Numbered from the stretch's first letter, positions 6,933 to 16,809 are shown. The stretch is DNA of 64,000 nucleotides from Indolivaga capnocytophagoides DSM 22835 (GCF_000426485.1 NZ_AUFL01000014.1:1-64000), one strand, 5' to 3'. Numbers and translations: made by a program. The notes: generated by a model not told the origin, from the letters alone.

Positions 6933-8690
6933 TTACTTTGTGGATTCGGCAATATATGTTTTCGTCTCGATTTTTTTCTCTAATGTTTTGGACTCGGATC
7001 CTTTTTCTTTTGCTTTTTGCCAATATTCAAGAGCTTTCTCTTTTTCGTCGGTCATATATAATACATCTCCGTAGTGTTCAAGTACTTCGGCTGAGATTTC
7101 TTTTTCTTTTTCAAGACTGTATTTAACCGCACTTTCAAGATAAATTTTGGCAGTTGTGTATGCTCCCTGAACGAATAAAACCCATCCGTAAGTATCAAGA
7201 TATGTAGGGTTTGTCGGCTCAGCCTTGATCGTTATACTGCTCATGCTCTCAGCTTTAGTCAGATCTTTTCTTTTCAGCGAAAGATAGTAGCTGTAATTAT
7301 TCAATACTCCCAGATTCTGAGGATTGTATTTAAGAGCCATTTCGTAATCGATAAAAGTGCTGTCTTCGTTATTCAGCTCATGATATATATTGCCTCTCTG
7401 GCTGTAAAATTCCGAAAGCAGATTGGCATTAGATGGATCGGCAAACTCTATTCCTTTGTTTATTGTGCTGAGTGCTTGCCGGTATTCTTTTTTCTGGAAT
7501 TCGCCGATAGACTGATAGAAGTAGAAAAGTGCTTCTTCAGGAAGATATGATATAGCCGATTTGCAGACACTGATAAGCTCATCTATGCTGTCCATATCTG
7601 TCGATTGGAGCAGCTGCTCCCAACCCATTGGATTTGTGGGGTCAGACTCGGCATATATACGGTATTGGAAGTTGGCTTCTTTCTTTTTGTTCTGAACCAT
7701 CAGCAAATTTCCGTATAGCAAATTGAATTTAGCTTCCTGCGGATATTCAATCATCAGAGAATCCAACAGTTTATTTGCTGGCTCCAGATCTTGTTTATTT
7801 TGTTGCAGGATACCGATATATTGAGTGAGCACGTTGATCTTGGTATCGGCATCGGTCTTCGAGTTAAAAAGTGAAGCTCGAAGTTCTTTCTCTGCGGCTG
7901 GCTGGTCTCCTATGGCCTGATAATAGTTAGCCATCGAAGTTATAAGGAATGTATCGTTCGGATCTATCGCTTTAGCCTTGTTGAATGATGCCAGAGCTTC
8001 TTTATTTTTACCGTCTTGCAGGTATAAGTTACCCAATAGGATATAGTAACGGATATCTCCCGGATTTTTATCGATATACTTTTGTACTTCGGCGTAAGCC
8101 TTTTTCTTATCGTTCAGAGCCGAGTATAGTTTAAATTTCTGGATGGTAATTTTTTCATTCATTCCCATTGTCCGTTCCAAGTCATTGAGGGCTTCAATAG
8201 ATTTTGTGAAATCTCCGTCCAGACGATATACTTCCGATAGATACATATACAGTTCTACCTTCATCGGATTTTCATTAATCAGTTTCTGATAAATGGCAGC
8301 TGCTGTCTTGAAATCCTGTTGTTCGATAGAGCTGCCCGCATACGCCATATTGTAAAAATAATTGTCGGGGCTGTATTGTACGGCTTTTTTATAGAAATGG
8401 TAAGATTGGTCTTTATCCTTGAGAGAATTATAAAAATTACCCATCTCGAACAATACATTTGCATTGGTCGAGTCTATTTTCATGCAATATTGCAGATAGT
8501 CATATGCTGAGGTATATTGCTCCAGAGATTTGGCGTTCATCGCATCGTAAAAGAAGTTGTCGAACTTGCGTCGGTCTTCTGTTGATAATTTGTCCTCACC
8601 GGGAGCTGTATTTACTTTTTGGGCAAAAACAAAAGAAATCCCCATCAAGCAGGCTATAAAGAAAGATACCGAAATTTTAATCTTTTGCAT
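6933..8690 (-). CDS. Secreted TPR-repeat protein
   Basis: 585 aa with a signal peptide (about 1-23, ending FAQ) followed by roughly a dozen tetratricopeptide repeats through to the C terminus. Typical TPR phrases are ANVLFEMGNFYNSLKDKDQSY, PTYLDTYGWVLFVQGAY and AEVLEHYGDVLYMTDEKEKAL. It probably acts as a periplasmic or outer-membrane-associated scaffold. It is co-transcribed with the DUF4292 and EnvC-like genes. An exact AGGTC-N3-GACCT palindrome (8704-8716) lies 14 bases upstream of its ATG, within the expected leader. Confidence 0.85.
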   Translation of the reverse strand: MQKIKISVSFFIACLMGISFVFAQKVNTAPGEDKLSTEDRRKFDNFFYDAMNAKSLEQYTSAYDYLQYCMKIDSTNANVLFEMGNFYNSLKDKDQSYHFYKKAVQYSPDNYFYNMAYAGSSIEQQDFKTAAAIYQKLINENPMKVELYMYLSEVYRLDGDFTKSIEALNDLERTMGMNEKITIQKFKLYSALNDKKKAYAEVQKYIDKNPGDIRYYILLGNLYLQDGKNKEALASFNKAKAIDPNDTFLITSMANYYQAIGDQPAAEKELRASLFNSKTDADTKINVLTQYIGILQQNKQDLEPANKLLDSLMIEYPQEAKFNLLYGNLLMVQNKKKEANFQYRIYAESDPTNPMGWEQLLQSTDMDSIDELISVCKSAISYLPEEALFYFYQSIGEFQKKEYRQALSTINKGIEFADPSNANLLSEFYSQRGNIYHELNNEDSTFIDYEMALKYNPQNLGVLNNYSYYLSLKRKDLTKAESMSSITIKAEPTNPTYLDTYGWVLFVQGAYTTAKIYLESAVKYSLEKEKEISAEVLEHYGDVLYMTDEKEKALEYWQKAKEKGSESKTLEKKIETKTYIAESTK

Positions 8691-8703
8691 AAAGTAAACA
8701 TTA

Positions 8704-8716
8704 AGGTCTCAGACCT
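8704..8716. promoter_or_regulatory. AGGTC-N3-GACCT palindrome, exact copy 2
   Basis: AGGTCTCAGACCT sits 14 bases upstream of the TPR gene start, between it and dut. On the plus strand it is followed by CTTTTATT, on the minus strand by TAATG. Any hairpin formed in the mRNA would abut the ribosome-binding region. Confidence 0.5.
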
Positions 8717-8856
8717 CTTTTATTAATTAATCAAGTATAAACAAATATAAATGTATCGATAGCTATTACTCTCAAAAGCGCATCATTAAATATCTGCTTT
8801 TACCTGCAAAATTTATAGTTGTGTGTAGTATAGCTCTTTATATGTGAATGGAGCAC

Positions 8857-9288
8857 TTACTTTCCGGTATGGCCGAAACCTCCTGCTCCTCTTTCTGTTT
8901 CATCGAGATTGTCTGTTTCAACCCATTCCACCCGTGCATGTGCGGCTACGACCATTTGACAGATCCGTTCTCCGTCTTTAATAACAAAAGGATCGTTAGA
9001 AAGGTTGACCAGAATGACACGAATTTCGCCACGGTAGTCAGCATCTATTGTTCCGGGAGAGTTTAGTACGGTCAGTCCATGTTTTAAAGCCAATCCGCTG
9101 CGGGGTCTTATTTGGGCTTCGTATCCTTGCGGGAGTTCAATATACAATCCTGTCGGGATTAATGCCCGTTCAAGGGGTTGCAATGTTACATCACTCTCGA
9201 TATTTGCTTTCAAATCTAATCCTGCCGAATATTCAGTTGCATATTCAGGTAGTGTATGGCGTGACTTATTTATAATTCTGACTTTCAT
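8857..9288 (-). CDS. dut: dUTP diphosphatase
   Basis: 143 aa, normal for a trimeric dUTPase. It hydrolyses dUTP to dUMP and diphosphate, limiting uracil incorporation and feeding thymidylate synthesis. All five motifs are visible: AGLDLKA (motif 1), [11 protein letters not shown] (2), [11 protein letters not shown] (3, with catalytic Asp and base-recognition Tyr), GERICQMVV (4) and the C-terminal [11 protein letters not shown] (5). It heads the minus-strand run containing the TPR, DUF4292 and EnvC-like genes, with 166 bases before the TPR gene. Confidence 0.97.
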   Translation of the reverse strand: MKVRIINKSRHTLPEYATEYSAGLDLKANIESDVTLQPLERALIPTGLYIELPQGYEAQIRPRSGLALKHGLTVLNSPGTIDADYRGEIRVILVNLSNDPFVIKDGERICQMVVAAHARVEWVETDNLDETERGAGGFGHTGK

Positions 9289-9314
9289 CGACGATAACTT
9301 TATTTTTATATTAA

Positions 9315-9325
9315 GATTTCAGACC
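9315..9325. promoter_or_regulatory. Degenerate copy of the AGGTC-N3-GACCT palindrome
   Basis: GATTTCAGACC lies 26 bases upstream of the dut start, matching 9 of 11 positions of GGTCTCAGACC. Its position just ahead of a start codon parallels the exact copies at 8704 and 51350. Confidence 0.25.
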
Positions 9326-9343
9326 CTTTTATTCAATTACATC

Positions 9344-9429
9344 GGTCGTTTATCGCGATTCGGCAAAGTTCAAGTAAACTTGACTCTGCTCTCACTGCTT
9401 TAAACGTTGCTTTGGTAAGCAAAACGACC
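9344..9429. repeat. Inverted-repeat-bounded intergenic element
   Basis: GGTCGTTT (9344-9351) pairs with AAACGACC (9422-9429) and encloses an internal near-palindrome around GTTCAAGTAAACTTGAC. Farther down, TTAATTTC (9504-9511) and GAAATTAA (9518-9525) form a further perfect 8-bp hairpin. The rest of 9430-9570 holds nothing else I recognise. The element lies between dut and the EamA transporter gene. It resembles short dispersed intergenic sequences of Bacteroidales, but I cannot confirm this from one copy. Confidence 0.35.
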
Positions 9430-9570
9430 AAAGTGCGTCCTGTATAGAAATATATCATTAAATACTTTCTATTACTTATACTTAATTAATTAGACCTGTC
9501 GCCTTAATTTCTATTGCGAAATTAATTAATTCTTTATCAAAGATAACCGAATTTGGTAAAATCTTAACGT

Positions 9571-10476
9571 TTAATGAGATTTTGACGGCTTAAGATAAGA
9601 AATATTCATTATTACTACTGCTAAAAGTATCAGGATGATACCCAAAAGCTGAGAGATATTTATCTGTTCGCCTAATACTATCCGTGCCATAGTTACTGAT
9701 ACAGGTAATTCGATGGAAGCCAGAATGCTGCCCAATCCTATACCGATAACAGGGATTCCTTTTGTAAATAGCAGGGGAGGAAGTACCGTTCCGAATAATG
9801 CGATGGGGATTCCCCATTTCCACAATACGCTGGGATCAAACTGATTGAATAACGAATATCCCCAAATAAGTGTAACCACAGTAGCCGATCCGGCAATGAT
9901 ATATAGAGAACGGCTTAAAGGAGGATATCCCGTTGCCACATTGTTCGATACAAGCAGACTGACCGAATACGATAAGGCAGCCATCAGTCCCCAGAATATT
10001 CCGCGCCAGTCTATGTCAATGTCTGACGAAAAAAGATTGGTTGCCAGTATTGTCCCTGCCAATACTATTATGATTGCGATGATTTTATTGGGTGTCGGTT
10101 TGTTTTTATTGATGACAAAATCTATGACAGAACCAATCCAAACCGACTGCATAAGCATGACAATACAAACCGAAACCGATGTATATGTTAATGACAAGTA
10201 GTAGAATGAGCTTGTGAGACCAAATGGAATACCGCCCAGCATCAATTTCCATTTTTGAGCAACCGGTATTTTTCGTTGTTCAACCTGAGGTTTTGCAACA
10301 TTGCGTCCCATATTAAAAAATAACAAAAGAAGTAAGCCTATAAACGATTGAGAAAAAGTTAATTCTCCTGTAGAGTATCCATCTTGTCCACCAAGTTTTA
10401 CCATTACTGCAAGCACTCCGTACGAGGCTGCTCCCATTGATACAATAAATATCCCTTTTATAATTTTAGTATTCAT
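9571..10476 (-). CDS. DMT-superfamily EamA-type transporter
   Basis: 301 aa with about ten hydrophobic segments arranged as two EamA repeats (about residues 10-145 and 155-295), the typical build of drug/metabolite exporters of the inner membrane. The substrate cannot be inferred. Its ATG overlaps the stop of the phosphatase gene by four bases (10473-10476), so the two are coupled. Confidence 0.85.
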   Translation of the reverse strand: MNTKIIKGIFIVSMGAASYGVLAVMVKLGGQDGYSTGELTFSQSFIGLLLLLFFNMGRNVAKPQVEQRKIPVAQKWKLMLGGIPFGLTSSFYYLSLTYTSVSVCIVMLMQSVWIGSVIDFVINKNKPTPNKIIAIIIVLAGTILATNLFSSDIDIDWRGIFWGLMAALSYSVSLLVSNNVATGYPPLSRSLYIIAGSATVVTLIWGYSLFNQFDPSVLWKWGIPIALFGTVLPPLLFTKGIPVIGIGLGSILASIELPVSVTMARIVLGEQINISQLLGIILILLAVVIMNISYLKPSKSH

Positions 10477-10964
10477 CTAATATTTTGGTTTTCCTTTAAA
10501 TAACTATATAAACCTTCGCAGGCATCTTCAAGTAAATCGAGAACTAATTCAAAGCCATCAGCACCCATATAATAAGGGTCGGGGATATGGTCATATCCGT
10601 ATTCCTTTGAAAAATCGACCATTCGATGGACTTTTTTCTGTGATTCCAGATCAGGGCTTAGCTTCATGATGTTATCATAATTGTTGTCATCCATTGCTAT
10701 GATCAGGTCGAAATCATCGAAATCGTCTGCTGTAAATTTCCGTGATATAGAATCGAACTTATACCCCCTGCGGTTTCCGTGACTACGCATCCTCCTATCG
10801 GGTAGATCCCCGTCATGGTATCCTGATGTTCCTGCAGAATCGACAGCAATAAAATCGGTCTGATTATTCTCTTCTATTATCTTTTTCATAATACCTTCTC
10901 CGGCCGGAGAACGACATATATTTCCAAGGCAGACGAAGAGTATTTTATATTTGTTTGACTTCAT
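10473..10964 (-). CDS. Low-molecular-weight protein-tyrosine phosphatase
   Basis: 163 aa. The N-terminal P-loop CX5R(S) is present as CLGNICRS (Cys12, Arg18), and the general-acid loop DPYY lies near residue 128, both diagnostic of the LMW-PTP family. Members dephosphorylate tyrosine-phosphorylated proteins, often in exopolysaccharide control. Here it sits alone, coupled to a transporter gene, so its target is open. Confidence 0.93.
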   Translation of the reverse strand: MKSNKYKILFVCLGNICRSPAGEGIMKKIIEENNQTDFIAVDSAGTSGYHDGDLPDRRMRSHGNRRGYKFDSISRKFTADDFDDFDLIIAMDDNNYDNIMKLSPDLESQKKVHRMVDFSKEYGYDHIPDPYYMGADGFELVLDLLEDACEGLYSYLKENQNIR

Positions 10965-11011
10965 GCTTTTTTGACAATTTGTTAGTAAAGTAACGACAAA
11001 GATACAATTTA

Positions 11012-12094
11012 TTAAGAAAATAAAGTCGGTTTTCCTTGTTGCTCGAAATATCTGTCGACAAGACGTGATATTGCATAGTCTCCGACAGAAGAAGTTGAGG
11101 TCTTGATATATTTATCTTTTAGCTCGGTATCGTCTGTAATTTCTATTCTGTAAAATCGGGCGTAAATAATACGGTGAGACAGTACGTGTTTCATCGAAAA
11201 ACTCATAGGGTGGATCGAAATTGTTCCTACATTTTGTAAAATAGCATGAAAAGTTTCAGTATTCTGAAGTTCTTCTATTGTAATATCCTTGTCAGTCTCA
11301 ATCAGTGGCAATTCGTAGAGGTTTTTCCATATATCGTTACCTGTCCGTTTGTGGAGATAGGTATTTGGACCGAAATGAATATCCAGATAATTGAAGAATC
11401 GCTCTTTTACCTTTGTTTTTCCTTGTTTGACAGGGTATAATGATACTTGTTTATGAGACAGAGCCAAGCATCTGTCGGCAAGAGGGCAGATAGTGCAATC
11501 GGGGGATACCGGAACGCATTGTATAGCCCCGAAATCCATAATAGACTGATTGTATTCTCCGGGTTGTTCCTTGTCTAGTAATTCATTTGCAAGATCTGTG
11601 AATAATCTTTTTCCGGCAGATGTATCTATTGGAGTGTTAATTGCGAATAGCCGTGATAGCACGCGGAACACATTTCCATCGACAACAGCATAGGGGAGGT
11701 CAAATGCAAAAGATGCAATAGCTGCGGCTGTATAATCACCGACACCTTTCAATGAAAGGATATCTTCGTATCTGTCGGGGAATTTCCCTCCAAAATTATC
11801 TCTTACCTGCTTGGCTGCTGTGTGAAGGTTACGGGCTCGGCTGTAATAACCTAATCCCTGCCACAATTTAAGAATTGTATCTTCGTCAGCATTAGCTAAT
11901 TGAACAATGTCCGGAAATGTTTCAATAAATCGTACATAGTAGTCGTATCCCTGAGCAACACGGGTTTGCTGCAAGATAATTTCGGAAATCCATATTTTAA
12001 AAGGATTTTTTGTTTCTCGCCAAGCCAGCTCTCTCTTGTTCAGGTTATACCATTCGATTAAGGTTTGGCTGATAAATAGTGAATGCTGATCCAT
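11012..12094 (-). CDS. mutY: A/G-specific adenine DNA glycosylase
   Basis: 360 aa, full length. It removes adenine mispaired with 8-oxoguanine. The helix-hairpin-helix LKGVGDYTAAAIASFAF (about residues 112-128) is followed by the catalytic Asp in VVDGNVFR. The four [4Fe-4S] cysteines are spaced C-X6-C-X2-C-X5-C (about 192-208). The C-terminal Nudix-like domain for 8-oxoG recognition is present. It is monocistronic or leads into the phosphatase gene 47 bases downstream. Confidence 0.96.
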   Translation of the reverse strand: MDQHSLFISQTLIEWYNLNKRELAWRETKNPFKIWISEIILQQTRVAQGYDYYVRFIETFPDIVQLANADEDTILKLWQGLGYYSRARNLHTAAKQVRDNFGGKFPDRYEDILSLKGVGDYTAAAIASFAFDLPYAVVDGNVFRVLSRLFAINTPIDTSAGKRLFTDLANELLDKEQPGEYNQSIMDFGAIQCVPVSPDCTICPLADRCLALSHKQVSLYPVKQGKTKVKERFFNYLDIHFGPNTYLHKRTGNDIWKNLYELPLIETDKDITIEELQNTETFHAILQNVGTISIHPMSFSMKHVLSHRIIYARFYRIEITDDTELKDKYIKTSTSSVGDYAISRLVDRYFEQQGKPTLFS

Positions 12095-12237
12095 AGATAG
12101 TTACTCTTTTTCTCTTTTAGTTGAGATATACAAAGATACTTATAAGATATGGATGTTTTATAGAATTTATTTATTAATGTGATGTTTGTGATAAGTATTT
12201 TTTTATAGAAAGGTTATTTTAAATAAATATTTTGTTT

Positions 12238-12245
12238 TACTTTTG
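12238..12245 (+). promoter_or_regulatory. Candidate -7 promoter element for tRNA-Lys
   Basis: TACTTTTG matches TAnnTTTG and ends 17 bases before the tRNA 5' end, an apt distance for a short leader. No clear upstream TTTG box. Confidence 0.55.
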
Positions 12246-12262
12246 TGCTACCAAAAACAAAA

Positions 12263-12335
12263 GACTCCGTAGCTCAGTTGGTAGAGCAAATGACTCTTAA
12301 TCATTGGGTCGAGAGTTCGAGCCTCTCCGGGGTCA
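12263..12335 (+). tRNA. tRNA-Lys (anticodon CUU)
   Basis: 73 bases without an encoded CCA. The acceptor stem GACTCCG/CGGGGTC holds with one G-T pair. The D arm is GCTC-loop-GAGC, and the anticodon stem AATGA/TCATT encloses loop CTCTTAA (anticodon CTT, reading AAG). The T arm is GAGAG-TTCGAGC-CTCTC. The cloverleaf is complete. The RHS island starts just downstream. Confidence 0.96.
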
Positions 12336-12340
12336 CTTGG

Positions 12341-12372
12341 AAAAAGCAATTACAGAAATGTGATTGCTTTTT
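12341..12372 (+). terminator. Terminator after tRNA-Lys
   Basis: AAAAAGCAAT (12341-12350) pairs with ATTGCTTTTT (12363-12372), followed by more T residues. It lies 5 bases after the tRNA. Confidence 0.75.
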
Positions 12373-12700
12373 TTGTTTTCATTCTATTCATAGAATAGAT
12401 GTATGATATTGTCTTAAGTAATAAGGCTCTACTTAGCAGAAAGACTTCGAATAGGCACTTACTCTATTGAAAATAGAGTCATACAAAAGAAGATCCTAAC
12501 ATTCTGGAACGTATTGGTTTTATCCGAAAAATAACATATATTTACAAAGCAATCTAATTTTACAAAACATTAAAGACATACACTAGACCGATTAATCATT
12601 ATTTTCAATCATAAAACATCGTTTAGACTTGATTCATTGGAGTAGTCACAATGAACAAAACTATAAATACAAACTTGAAAACAACTAAAATATACAGTAT
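12373..12700. other. Intergenic region ahead of the RHS island
   Basis: No gene found. It holds a perfect 8-bp triloop hairpin ACTCTATT (12461-12468)/AATAGAGT (12472-12479) of unknown role. The rest is A/T-rich and presumably contains the promoter for the downstream operon, but I find no clear TAnnTTTG box. Confidence 0.4.
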
Positions 12701-13836
12701 ATGGAGTTTCGCTTTACTGCTATTCTGTTATTGTCCATTCCGCTGACAATAACAGCGCAAATCGTACAACGTTATAACAGTCCCCGTTCCGGCGATGAAA
12801 TAATAAAACAGCAGGTCGAATTTAAAGATCCCGGAAGAGAAGGAGAAAATGTCATCTGGGATTTTGGAAAACTCAAATCCATTAATAACCGGTACTCTCT
12901 GACTTATTCTTCTCCTGATCTATTGGACAATCCTACTATATATTGGGACGTGACACCATACAAGCTAATAATGATTCTGTCCGGTATCTGATCGGAACAG
13001 AGCACAGCACCATGTATTATCTACAGGTAAAAGATAACAGCCTGTATGTTCTGGGTCATGAAAATGCGACGACTTCCCTGAAGTATACACCTTCACTATT
13101 ATCGATGGCATATCCTACTAATTATAACGAACCGCATCAAAAGCAATACCAGTCAAAAGGACTATATTCATGTCGTATCCCTTTCGAATCACAAGGAGAA
13201 ATTAAACAGACAGCTGATGCTTACGGTGTAATGATTCTTCCGTCAGGAGATACTCTGAAGAATGTCATGCGGGTAAAAACCATACAGACCATCAAGGAGA
13301 CCATTTATGATGTCAATAACAATATAAACACAGTCTTGAATATGAATGTCGAGAACTATAAGTGGTTTTCGAAAGGGTATCGTTATCCTATATTTGAAAC
13401 GATAAAGACAATCCCTCAGGATTCTACTGCTAATGAATTTTTGACGGCTTTTTTCTTTCCTCCTCAGGAACATTTTTATTTGGATACAGATCCTGATAAT
13501 CTGGCAGTGTTGGATAGTTTATGGAATATCGATCATAAAATACCGGATGTGACAGATCCAACCGAAGAACAGCCCAATGCAAATCTGTCTTACAATTTCT
13601 ATCCCAATCCGGTCGAAACCACGCTTACCGTAGAGTATTACATGGAAAAACCGTCCTCTGTTACTATTTCATTGTATAGTCTTGAAGGTCGGCTTATAAA
13701 AACTATAGTTAAACCTATTTCATCCAGTGGAGTATATAGTGAACAGATCGATTGTTCATCCTTAGCTAAGGGTACTTATATTATAAGTATAGGTACGGGT
13801 TATAAAGTGTATTCTGATAAAATGATTAAGAAATAG
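12701..13836 (+). pseudogene. T9SS-sorted secreted protein, frameshifted
   Basis: The N-terminal part (12701 to about 12935) has a signal peptide (ending TITAQ) and continues to ...LLDNPT in frame 1. The rest (about 12934-13836) continues in another frame as LGRDTIQANND through to a C-terminal sorting domain (YPNPVETTLTVEY... and ending DKMIKK). Joining the two gives a coherent protein of about 378 aa, so one base is missing or read twice near 12930-12945, next to the TATATATT run. It precedes two RHS-type genes with a 12-base gap. Products of this kind are exported by the type IX system. Real mutation, phase-variable tract and sequencing error cannot be separated here. Confidence 0.7.
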
Positions 13837-13848
13837 AGTGTTTTTATT

Positions 13849-16806
13849 ATGAAAAAGTATTTATTAGTTAGTTACATCTTATTGTTGTTTAATATTATGT
13901 ATTTACTATCTTCAATGGGCAGCAGTCTTAAAGCCGACAATTATACTGTTGAAAGTCCAAAAGTGATTCCTCCAACGCCCGAAACTGCTAGCTTATTTAG
14001 ATATTTAGAGAATTCTCTAGACCATTCTAGAGGAGCATTGACTATTGATATACCTGTATATGAAATTCAGTATGGAAATTTGAGATTGCCTATAACACTA
14101 AATTATGATGGCAGTGGAAGACATACTTCGGATATGACTGGTGCTATTGGAATAGGATGGTCTTTAGGTACAGGCGGTGCCATATCTTGTATGATTAAAG
14201 GTAAACCAGATTGGGTTTGTCCTGTAGATTCAGGGAGAGTCAAAAAATTAATAGATTATAAGACTAAAGATAAACCTCTGGTTTATTCCGAATTAATCAA
14301 AGAACTGTACTCCGAAAATAGCAATTATGATACAGAGTATGATATATTTAACTATTCAATAGCTGGGTTCTCTGGAAGTTTTATACTCTCTAATTTTGAT
14401 ATTTTAAAGATGGATAATAATCCAATTTCTATTTACCGGAGAAATACTGATTTTGTGATTGTTGATGACAAAGGGATTCAATATAAGTTTATTGCAACAG
14501 AGCATACACATATGTCGAAATATGGAATTCAACCTGTAGGATGGTATCTTGCAAACATTACATCTGCTGATGGTATATATTCTATATCGTTTAAACTGAA
14601 GAGTGGTAAAGCTAATATTAAAGCAATAAGTCCTGTTGAAACTTTAGAGATTGTCGACCAAATAGAAGATCCTAGAATTTCAGGAGCTTATAATACCATG
14701 ATGACACCTGTTGTAAGCCGTTCTAATATTGAATATGAAAGGAAAATCATAGAAGAGATTCAATTTGGAGATAAATCTCTATTTTTTGAAAGTAATGATT
14801 CCAATATCGTCAAAAAAATTGTGGTTAAGGATAATAGCTCTGTAGTAAAGCAATTAAGTTTAAAACATTCAGTTTTGGATCAATTGTATTTTGATGGTTT
14901 TTTACAAATAAATTATAAATTAGATGAGGTCATATGGCAAGATTCTAAAGGGAAAGACATTGAAAAGTATAGACTTGAATATAATCCGTCTTCTTCTTTT
15001 TTTGGTTCAAATATAGATTGGTGGGGATTTCGCAATGGCTCAAATAGTCAGAGTGTATTTCCTCCTATGAATATCAAACGAATATCTTTTAATACGGGTA
15101 CAACTAGTACTATTAATACTATAATAGGAAATAGTAATCGTAAGCCATCTTATCAGGAGTGCTTAAAGGGAAGTTTAAAGAAAATTATATATCCCACAGG
15201 AGGATTCTCTGAATTTGAATATGAACCTAATTTGTACAGCCGAATAGGATATGGCCAACCTACTGTTGATAAAGAAGGAGGAGGTATTCGTCTGAAAAAA
15301 ATTGTTACATCCGATCAAAATTTGAATCAAATAACTAAAACATATGACTATGATTCCGGCATAATTAAATATGATCCAAATCGATTAGTAGATAATATGA
15401 GTGAGTCTTTTAGTATTAATTACGAGGATAAATCTAGCCAAAGTTTTGTCGTATCATATGCATTTCGTCGTCGCATATTTTCGTCCGAATTTGGTTCGGA
15501 ATTATCCTATTTTGGAAACCTACCAGTATTTTATGAGTCGGTTACTGAATATACGAATATCTCTAAAGATCAGAAATTTAAAACAAAATATACATATACT
15601 AATAAAGATGCCAATACAAGTACAAGTGAATGGCCTATTCCTAGTTATCCAAATCAAGGAGACAGTTCCCCTTATTTTAAGGGACTAAGATACTATCCTT
15701 TCAGTCATGGGACTAACCAGAAATCATACGGCTCTTATTATGATTATTTCTGGAAGCAGAATTATTTAGTTAGTCAGGAAGATTTTGGAGTTAATGAACT
15801 AGGAGAATATAAACTGATAAAAAGAACATCCTATAATTATAATTACACTCCGGAAGCCTATTTTCATTGTGCAATATTAACATTAAATGTAGAGCTACCT
15901 TATGCTAGCTATGAAACTCAGTCTTTAGAGTATGCTTGGCAAAATATTTTGCTAGATTCATATGGCAAATTTCCACTATTTATCCATCCTAGTTATATTT
16001 TAGTAAAAGGAAAGACCGAATTAAAATCAGTATCAGAAATAACATATCAGGATGGAGGAAACATTACATCTAGCAAGAATTATACTTATAATGAACAGTC
16101 TTTACCTGCTAAAATAGAAATAACCAATAGCGGGGGCCGTACTTTTACTGAGACTATGTTATATCCTATTGATTTTAAATCAATATCTCCTTACAAAGAA
16201 ATGGTAACTCAAAATATATTGTCTTCGGTTATTAAACAGACTAAAAAAAATAGTCTAGAAGAATTGGTTTCAATAGAAAAGGCATATCGACAAGAAGGAT
16301 CAATGTTTCTCTTAGATAAAGTTGCTTCCGGAAAAAATAACGCTTTAGAAACTCGCCTTATTTACCACAATTACGATCTCTTCGGCAACCCTCTTTACAT
16401 TTCTAAAGGTGATGCGGATAAAATAGTTTATCTGTGGTCTTATTCCGGTCAGTACCCCATTGCCGAGATAAAGAATGCCAGTTATGCCGATGTATTAGCA
16501 GTTGTGAAGACCGTTTTTGGTGTATCTGATATTGATGCACTATCTAAGCTAGTAGTCCCCAATGAGAAGACTTTAAAAGGAGATAATCTCCAAAAAGCCT
16601 TACCTAATGCTCTCATTACCACCTACACCTACAAACCCTTAGTGGGCATGACTTCCATGACTGATCCTCGGGGGGGAACCACTACTTATGAGTATGATTC
16701 ATTCGGACGATTATCCAAAGTAAAAGATGCCAATGGCAAAGTAATCAATACATATGATTATCATTACCAAAGACCATTATCATTAACACCAATAATCAAT
16801 CCTTGA
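13849..16806 (+). CDS. Large secreted SpvB/RHS-like YD-repeat protein
   Basis: 985 aa with an N-terminal signal/anchor (about 1-29). Early on, NLRLPITLNYDGSGRHTSD and GAIGIGWSLG (about 70-105) match the barrel-entry region seen in SpvB- and RHS-type proteins of Bacteroidota. YD-type repeats are found near the end (TYEYDSFGRLSKVKDANGKV, about 945-965). It ends just after these and carries no RHS core or toxin tip. It likely forms the upstream part of the export/encapsulation assembly with the next protein. Base composition changes near 16300: the first 2.4 kb are markedly A/T-rich, the last 0.5 kb look like the next gene. Only 3 bases separate its stop from the next start. Confidence 0.7.
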   Translation: MKKYLLVSYILLLFNIMYLLSSMGSSLKADNYTVESPKVIPPTPETASLFRYLENSLDHSRGALTIDIPVYEIQYGNLRLPITLNYDGSGRHTSDMTGAIGIGWSLGTGGAISCMIKGKPDWVCPVDSGRVKKLIDYKTKDKPLVYSELIKELYSENSNYDTEYDIFNYSIAGFSGSFILSNFDILKMDNNPISIYRRNTDFVIVDDKGIQYKFIATEHTHMSKYGIQPVGWYLANITSADGIYSISFKLKSGKANIKAISPVETLEIVDQIEDPRISGAYNTMMTPVVSRSNIEYERKIIEEIQFGDKSLFFESNDSNIVKKIVVKDNSSVVKQLSLKHSVLDQLYFDGFLQINYKLDEVIWQDSKGKDIEKYRLEYNPSSSFFGSNIDWWGFRNGSNSQSVFPPMNIKRISFNTGTTSTINTIIGNSNRKPSYQECLKGSLKKIIYPTGGFSEFEYEPNLYSRIGYGQPTVDKEGGGIRLKKIVTSDQNLNQITKTYDYDSGIIKYDPNRLVDNMSESFSINYEDKSSQSFVVSYAFRRRIFSSEFGSELSYFGNLPVFYESVTEYTNISKDQKFKTKYTYTNKDANTSTSEWPIPSYPNQGDSSPYFKGLRYYPFSHGTNQKSYGSYYDYFWKQNYLVSQEDFGVNELGEYKLIKRTSYNYNYTPEAYFHCAILTLNVELPYASYETQSLEYAWQNILLDSYGKFPLFIHPSYILVKGKTELKSVSEITYQDGGNITSSKNYTYNEQSLPAKIEITNSGGRTFTETMLYPIDFKSISPYKEMVTQNILSSVIKQTKKNSLEELVSIEKAYRQEGSMFLLDKVASGKNNALETRLIYHNYDLFGNPLYISKGDADKIVYLWSYSGQYPIAEIKNASYADVLAVVKTVFGVSDIDALSKLVVPNEKTLKGDNLQKALPNALITTYTYKPLVGMTSMTDPRGGTTTYEYDSFGRLSKVKDANGKVINTYDYHYQRPLSLTPIINP

Positions 16807-16809
16807 TTT

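Noticed and set aside
12930-12950. Programmed ribosomal frameshift at the T9SS-sorted gene
   Set aside because: No slippery heptamer with a downstream stem-loop is visible; a simple one-base indel explains it better.
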